A stretch of DNA of 64,000 nucleotides, from NCBI GenBank assembly GCA_018398805.1, contig JAGFBZ010000708.1, positions 1,302,001 to 1,366,000 on the forward strand. Reading direction: 5' to 3'. Made by a program: the position numbers and the translations under genes. The first letter of the stretch is position 1. Each line of letters starts with the position of its first letter. Below are positions 58,573 through 64,000 of this stretch, in pieces. Source of the DNA: Hirundichthys speculiger. Its lineage: Eukaryota > Chordata > Actinopteri > Beloniformes > Exocoetidae. A model generated the notes under the pieces. The model was given only the letters and a program-made list of their open reading frames with translations, was not told the origin of the DNA and did not search any database.

Positions 58573-58985
58573 CAGTGATCCCTCGCCAATTCGCGGTTTA
58601 AGTTCCGCGGTTTTAGTTATTCACGGATTTTTTTCAGAAATATATAATATTAAAAAAAATCAGGAAAAAATCACGGAAACATCACAGGATGTTGTGCGCG
58701 TCCTCTCACAGCAAAAAAATGTTGTGAGCCAGCCTGGCCCATTTAAGATGGTAGCCTTATGGGTAATGGTGTGGCCTTATGGGTAATGTAGTGTGTGTGT
58801 CGTGGGACGGCAGAATGAAAACGAGGTTAGATGAAAGAGCGGTTTGTTTACTACGGTTCAGAGACCAGAGGCTGTGAAGGTAACAGAAAGACCACAGTTG
58901 AACCTCTGTCTTGTTTCACTGCAGTGCCTCGATACTTTTTTGCGTTTTTTAAACATATTTTAAACACATTATTTAGGCTCTGGGC
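58573..58985. mobile_element. Pogo-like element, right-truncated
   Basis: Left end 'cagtgatccctcgccaattc' with the family interior up to 'cattatttaggctctggg'. The right end is missing. Confidence 0.7.
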
Positions 58986-59034
58986 CCACATATGGAGGAA
59001 ATAAACCCATAAACTGTCCAGAAACTAAGTTGCG

Positions 59035-59665
59035 TGTGATGATGTGAAATTACATAATGAAAAAGTACTGAACACATGCAGAAAGGGGGATGCAAAAAGG
59101 CATGGAAAGCCAAGATGGCGCTGAAATCAGTCAGTAATCACAAAGCAATCCTGCACCTTGTCAGCGCAAACTAATATCAGCTGGTGCAGTTTTAACTGAC
59201 AGTCTGTAAAGAGGTCTCATCACTAAGGTTCCCTGTCTCACAAGAAACATCTCAAGACTTTCGCAACCTTATTGTTACAAAACCTACCGAAGGCACTGGT
59301 TACATAAGATTTCTAAACTTCTGAATGTACCGCTGATGGGGCCGTAATCAGGAAGCAGAAAGAACATGATTTCAACATAAACTGGCCACAACCAGGTGCT
59401 CTTTGCAAGATTTCTGACGGAGGAATGGAAAGAATTATCAGGAGAAGAGTTGTCCATGAGCCAAGGAGCACTTGTGGAGAGCTTTCAGAAAGACCTGGAA
59501 TTAGCAAGTACAATCCTTCCAAAGAAAACACTGAGTAATGCTCTAACCACACACTCACCAGTCTACTGCTTAGGCTCTTTTAAAGTCTGCTGCTTAACAT
59601 TTGGCCAAGCCTGTGAGATACTGGGAGAACATAATCTGGCCAGGTGAGACCAAAACTGAACTCTT
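59035..59665 (+). pseudogene. Tc1 relic, same family as 18.8-21.4 kb
   Basis: 'aagtactgaacacatgcaga' followed by 'ggcatggaaagccaagatgg' and 'cagtctgtaaagaggtctc', 'caagaaacatctcaagactt' and 'ggaggaatggaaagaattat' matches, in reverse, the region 20800-21240. The frame is broken repeatedly: one 83-codon piece (59396-59647) and shorter ones. Confidence 0.7.
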
Positions 59666-60080
59666 TGGATACCTTAATACACACAAGACAAACAACACAA
59701 CACATCAGTCACCACAGTGAAGCTGACAATCAGGCGCTGATCTGGCCACACATCTGGCCACACATCTGGCCCTATCAGGGTGAATCAAACGTGGCATGTC
59801 GATTCTTGGAGCAGACAACTAACTGACCACTGACTGCAGGCACCTGGGTGCACCAGAAGCTCATGATAAGAGTCAATGGCAACTGGCATAGGCAGAAAGA
59901 TTTGGCAGATTTGTCATGCAACCCTCAGCTCTGCTGCTCATCCCACAAATGCACAATCCTGACAAATGTTTTACCACTTAAAAGGGAAATAATCAGCCCT
60001 CATAATGGTCTAAGTTTTATTACCAAGAAGCACAGTTACTACAAAGAAATAATCTACAAAATACAAGTGACCTTACTTTT
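59666..60080. other. Unrecognised; short triplet of a 14-bp word
   Basis: 'ctggccacacat' recurs three times at about 59741-59770. Otherwise no feature. Confidence 0.4.
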
Positions 60081-60118
60081 TGTATATGTATATGTATATG
60101 TGTATGTATATGTAGACA
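60081..60118. repeat. (TATATG)n microsatellite
   Basis: Short run of tatatg/tgtatg units. Confidence 0.8.
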
Positions 60119-60279
60119 TAACTTATTGACCTATAAATTTTTTTTTTTTTTCTTATTGTCTGACATGAAATCAGACCAGAACTTTCCTGTTTTTGGTCAG
60201 TTAGGATTTATAACTGACCAAAAACAGTTGGGGTGGGGGGGTTGTCTTTTTATACAGTTCACTTATGGCTTCCAACGGT

Positions 60280-60428
<149 letters not shown>

Positions 60429-60659
60429 TACGCAGTGGAGGAAATAAGTATTTGATCCCCCGCCGATTTTGGCAGTTGTCATACTAAGAAATAAATGAAC
60501 ATTCTCAGACTTCTATGGCAGCTTTATTTTAACAGTTATAGATAGAATATTGAAAAAAAATTTGAGAAAATTACATGAAATGAAAATTAATTTGCAAGTC
60601 ATTGAGGGAAATAAGTATTTGATCCCCTAGCAAAACATGATCTAATACTTGTTGGCAGC

Positions 60660-61840
60660 TCAGCTGTCAGACGTTTCTTGTAGTTTCTTACTAGGTTTAA
60701 ACACATCAGGAGTCATTTTGGTCCACTCCTCTGTGCAGATCATCTCCAAATCCTGAAGGTTTTGAGGCTTGTGCTTGGAAACTCGCAGCTTCAGCTCTCT
60801 CCATAGATGTTTAATAGGATTAAGGTCAGGAGACTGGCTAGGCCATTCCATGATCTTGATGTGCTTCTTATGGAGCCACTCCTTTGTTTCCTTGGCTGGA
60901 TGTTTTGGGTCGTTGTCATGCTGGAAGACCCGTCCATGACCCATTTTCAATGTCCTTGTGGAGGCAAGGAGGTTGTCACCCAAGATTCTGCGGTACATGG
61001 CCCCGTTCATCTTCCCATCGATGCGGTGAAGTCGACCTGTCCCCTTAGAAGAGCAACACCCCCAAAGCATGAGGCTTCCACCGCCATGCTTGACAGTAGG
61101 GATGGTGTTTTTGGGGTCATATTCAGCATTTCTCTTCCTCCAAACACGTCGAGTTGAGTTGAGGCCAAAGAGCTAAATTTTGGTCTCATCTGACCACAGC
61201 ACCTTCTCCCAGTCTCTTTCTGAGTCATTAATATGTTCGTTATCAAACCTGAGTCTGGCCTGGACGTGAGCCTTCTGGAGCAGAGGGACCTTGGACCACT
61301 GCAGGATTTTAAACCATTGCGTCTCAGTGTGTTACCAATAGTTTTCTTGGTGACTGTGGTCCCAGCTGCCTTGAGATCATTAACCAGCTCCTCCGTGTAG
61401 TTCTGGGCTGATCTCTAACCTTTCTCATGATCATTGAGACCCCACCAGGTGATATCTTCCATGGAGCCCCCAGCCTAGGTTGATTAACAGTCAGGTTGTA
61501 CTTCTTCCACTTCTGAATAATTGCACCAACAGTTGTCACCTTCTCATTCAGCTTCTTACTTATGGTTTTGTAGCCCATTCCAGCATAGTGCGAATTATGG
61601 GGGGGTGTGGGGGGGTTTGACCCCCCCAATTACAACTTCGACCCCCCTAAAACAGGGACAAATTGTCATTTTTGTCATCCTCGACCCCCCTAAAGAAGGG
61701 ACAAATTGACATTTTTGTCATCTCTAGAAAATGTTGACCCCCCCAATTGTCATTGTATAATTCACACTCTGCATTCCAGCCTTGTGGAGTTCAACAACTT
61801 TGTCCCTGACATCTTTTGACAGCTCTTTAGTCTTGTCCAT
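60660..61840 (-). pseudogene. Tc1 transposase pseudogene
   Basis: The reverse strand encodes most of a Tc1 transposase in pieces. The N-terminal helix-turn-helix region ([20 protein letters not shown], 61583-61520) is followed by [19 protein letters not shown], a middle with ETKI then a stop (61173-61175) where the family has ETKIELFG, then [19 protein letters not shown], the second catalytic aspartate in FQHDNDPKH, and [18 protein letters not shown]. The last motif normally reads NPIEHLW: its catalytic glutamate is here lysine (codon 60810-60812). Frameshifts, the nonsense codon, the MITE insertion and the lost glutamate all make it inactive. Catalysis would have been cut-and-paste at TA sites. 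Confidence 0.85.
61584..61771. mobile_element. Tiny hAT MITE with perfect 8-bp target duplication
   Basis: The ends catagtgcgaattat and (inverted) cagagtgtgaattat are 13/15 identical and flanked by cattccag at 61576-61583 and 61772-61779. It is 188 bp long. Inside are runs of g or c and a two-fold repeat of the cgaccccccta...gacaaattg...catttttgtcat unit. Confidence 0.8.
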
Positions 61841-61846
61841 GGTAAT

Positions 61847-63055
61847 TTATTAATGCCGACATTTATTTTATCGCGCATTAGTGAATGTTGCTCACATGCT
61901 TTTGTTTTGAAAGGTGTGTTACTGGCTGCTGAGGAACCGGAAGACAACCATGCAGCAAAGCTAAAACAGACATGGAGAACGGTAAAAATCCGTGAACTTT
62001 ACAGTTCAGCTATCAACTCAGGTAGCAATATTAACAATTCTGTCTGAAAAAGAAAATTCTGGACTGCAACAAAACTTTCGTATCAAATTCAGCTCTGTGG
62101 CCCGTTTTTTCATTTCGTATTTTTGATCCAAGTCTAAAATTGAAATAAAAAAAAAAACTGGTATTTTTTTCCTTTTTTTTTTGTTAGATTAAAAAACGAG
62201 AAATGTAATAAAACGTCACTTTTTATTTTATTTTTTTTTATTTTTGATTTATACACGGATTGGTAAAGTTACTGAACTTCAACATGGACATTTTCATTTT
62301 AAAGTTCTCCCAGACGGAGGATTCAACAGAAACAAGGTTATTTGTAACAACTGACAAGTTGAACTCCCCGTTAAAGTTTCTGCTGTTACCTCAGAAATTA
62401 CCTGTTTTAATGTTCTGATTGTGGCTCAGGATTTTGTTGGTAGACTTTTTTTTATTTTTTATAAAAACAGGATGACATTAATGTCCTGGCAGTGGCAATA
62501 AGCTTTATTTTATTTGACATTTTTTAAGATGAGATTTACACAAAATATGTGTTACAGTGATCCCTTATTTTTTGCGGTTAATGCTCACTACACTTTTCAC
62601 TAACCTCGTTTTCATTCTGCTGTCCCACGACACACACACTACATTACCCATAAGGCCACATCACTACCCATAAGGCCACCTTCTTAAAGGGGCCAGGCTG
62701 GCTCACAGCATTTCTTCACCGTGAGAGAACGCGCACAACATCCTGTGATGTTTCTGCAAATTTTTTTAAATGTCTTAAATTATATTATATATTTCTGAAA
62801 AAAATCCGCGAAGCACTTAAACCACGGTACTCGTACCGCGAAGTGGCAAGGGATCACTGTACTGACAAGTGCTGATATTAAAAGTGTTTGAACAACAAAT
62901 GTTATGACACTTTAGTTCATATGGCAGCAGAACATTTAAATAAAAGTGCATTTTACACTACTTTTGAATTCGTTATTTGATTTTGCATATACATGCAATG
63001 AATCTTGATTAATCAGGGAAATATTGCGATTAATTGCGATTGAAAATTTTAACTG
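61847..63055 (-). mobile_element. hAT MITE, TAGGGCTGGGCAA family, copy 3, truncated
   Basis: Shares almost its whole interior with 56563-57705 (same orientation) but lacks the first about 40 bp. It is split by a pogo-like insertion at 62555-62859, and its sequence resumes without loss. Confidence 0.75.
62555..62859. mobile_element. Pogo/Tigger-like MITE nested in the hAT copy
   Basis: The ends cagtgatccctta and agggatcactg are flanked by TA (62553-62554, 62860-62861). The host sequence 'tatgtgtta...ctgacaagtgc' is contiguous in the uninterrupted copy at 57.5 kb, proving insertion at one TA. Confidence 0.85.
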
Positions 63056-63279
63056 TTATATTATTTATTTATATTCATTTTTTTTGACAACATACGTGAC
63101 ACATCTGGGCAGATGTGTGCTGCTCTCCTGGCCTGCCAGCGTGTGTCCGGCCTGCTGTAATAGCAGCAAAGCAATGCCGAATTTTAAGAAGAGAAAAAAC
63201 AAAACAAACAAAAAAAAAAAAACTTAGGAATTTGTAATAAGGGCGAGGCTTAATTTGCTCTCTTCCTGCCCCTGATCTG
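63056..63279. other. No recognisable feature
   Basis: Contains an A-rich run (63195-63223). Confidence 0.3.
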
Positions 63280-63663
63280 ATTCCCCGCCGCTGCAACTGT
63301 CAGTCTGATAACTGCGTCGTCGTGTTTTTCTGGACACGTTTTCCTCTTTTTCGTGGCTCGTTTTCGCCTCCACGTTCAAGTTTTTGAAGCGTCCGGAGCG
63401 CAGACGGTCGCAGCCGCATGCGGCGGTCCGCCTAACCCCCGCACTAACCCCGCACCAGACCCCGCACTCACTCCGCTCCGCGTCCAGCAGAAACACGAAC
63501 GCACGCCTGACACGCACTGGCGCGGGTCATTTCAGGTTAAACCCTGGCGCTGGGTCCCGTTCAGCCCGGCGGACGGAGACCGACCTGGATCCAGCTGAGG
63601 AGGAATGCACAGGCTCTGGGACACCGACTCATATCTGGATACGAGCTTCGTCTTGCATGTGCG
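63280..63663 (+). other. Candidate CpG-rich first exon of a host gene
   Basis: This is the only non-repeat GC- and CpG-rich stretch in the last 15 kb, with no repeat partner in the window. An ATG at 63605 in a purine-rich context (gaggaggaatgc) opens MHRLWDTDSYLDTSFVLHV and runs without a stop to a donor-like gcg/gtacgt at 63663-63664. That would make about 20 codons in a first exon with a long 5' UTR. I do not recognise the peptide. Other frames over the CpG-rich part are also open, as expected from composition. The next exon would lie beyond the window. Confidence 0.35.
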
Positions 63664-63666
63664 GTA

Positions 63667-63691
63667 CGTTTTTTTTTTTTTTTTTTTTTTT
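63667..63691. repeat. Poly-T tract
   Basis: About 25 T residues immediately after the donor-like site, followed by a G-rich stretch. It could be an antisense retroposon tail or a low-complexity intron start. Confidence 0.7.
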
Positions 63692-64000
63692 AAGAGGGGT
63701 GTGGGGGGGTATCTTTGACAGCCATTGACAGTCTTTTCAAACACTACACGCTTGTCCTTATCGCAGCCATGTGGACGCGGATTGCATTTTTAACCTCAAT
63801 TTTGATATCAATCTTTAACAACCAACATTTTATGTAATGCCCAATAGAGGAAATAGTGCTTACCGGACTACATTCAAAATGTCTGCAATTTAACGCTGCC
63901 TTGCTAGTGAGTACAAGGTCCACATCTAAGCGAAGATATCTCAGATCCCAGAAGAAATAATACAGTGTTTGAGAAAGTTCGGGGTGTATTTTATCCTGAG
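63692..64000. other. No recognisable feature
   Basis: AT-rich to the window edge; nothing recognised. Confidence 0.3.

Larger units (their letters stand above)
60433..61846 (-). mobile_element. Tc1-like transposon, right-truncated
   Basis: The left end 'cagtggaggaaataagtatttgatc' is a Tc1 terminal repeat, with its internal direct-repeat partner near 60604-60628. The right end is lost at the junction with the hAT copy starting about 61847. A hAT MITE (61584-61771) is inserted in the 5' part of the gene. Confidence 0.8.

Overview
The window looks like a teleost fish chromosome segment made mostly of repeats. The basis is the mix of elements seen: Tc1/mariner transposons, many small hAT-type elements with 8-bp target duplications, pogo/Tigger-like elements with TA duplications, a piggyBac element with TTAA duplications, PIF/Harbinger relics with a MADF domain, an L2-clade LINE, a second non-LTR LINE, and a tRNA-derived SINE. 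There is no bacterial-style gene organisation. No complete host gene could be recognised. The only host-gene candidate is a CpG-rich, first-exon-like segment near the right edge (about 63.28-63.66 kb).

Layout. 0-2 kb: a decayed Tc1 transposase piece and unrecognised sequence. 2.17-9.28 kb: the standout feature, a 7.1-kb palindromic element. Its two inverted arms (about 2.8 and 2.5 kb) are arrays of 180/196-bp units. Between them lies one gene-like reading frame encoding 26 copies of a 12/13-residue basic-proline repeat and a C-terminal CX2C...HX4C module, followed by a polyadenylation signal. It sits inside an older pogo-like element. 9.5-18.8 kb: MITEs, a hAT element (15.69-17.26 kb) and an unusual double hairpin with a minisatellite. 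18.8-21.4 kb: a Tc1 element carrying nested insertions, including a hAT element. 21.9-28.7 kb: LINE tails, a palindromic MITE and a C-rich segment. 28.8-31.2 kb: an antisense LINE reverse transcriptase split by a piggyBac element. 33-37.3 kb: a hAT-like element, a 0.7-kb trinucleotide array and a 1.5-kb minisatellite of 36/37-bp units. 38.7-47.5 kb: pogo, hAT, SINE and Harbinger copies, often nested. 48.1-49.3 kb: an L2 LINE fragment. 49.6-63.1 kb: dense MITE, hAT, pogo and Tc1 copies. 63.3-63.7 kb: the CpG-rich, exon-like segment.

The elements give a relative history because several are nested with recognisable target duplications: a hAT inside a MITE inside a Tc1; a pogo-like element inside a hAT; a hAT MITE inside a Tc1; a piggyBac inside a LINE; a Harbinger inside another repeat; and the giant palindrome inside a pogo-like relic. 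None of the recognised transposase or reverse-transcriptase genes is intact. The palindrome's own frame is the only long repeat-element frame that looks maintained.
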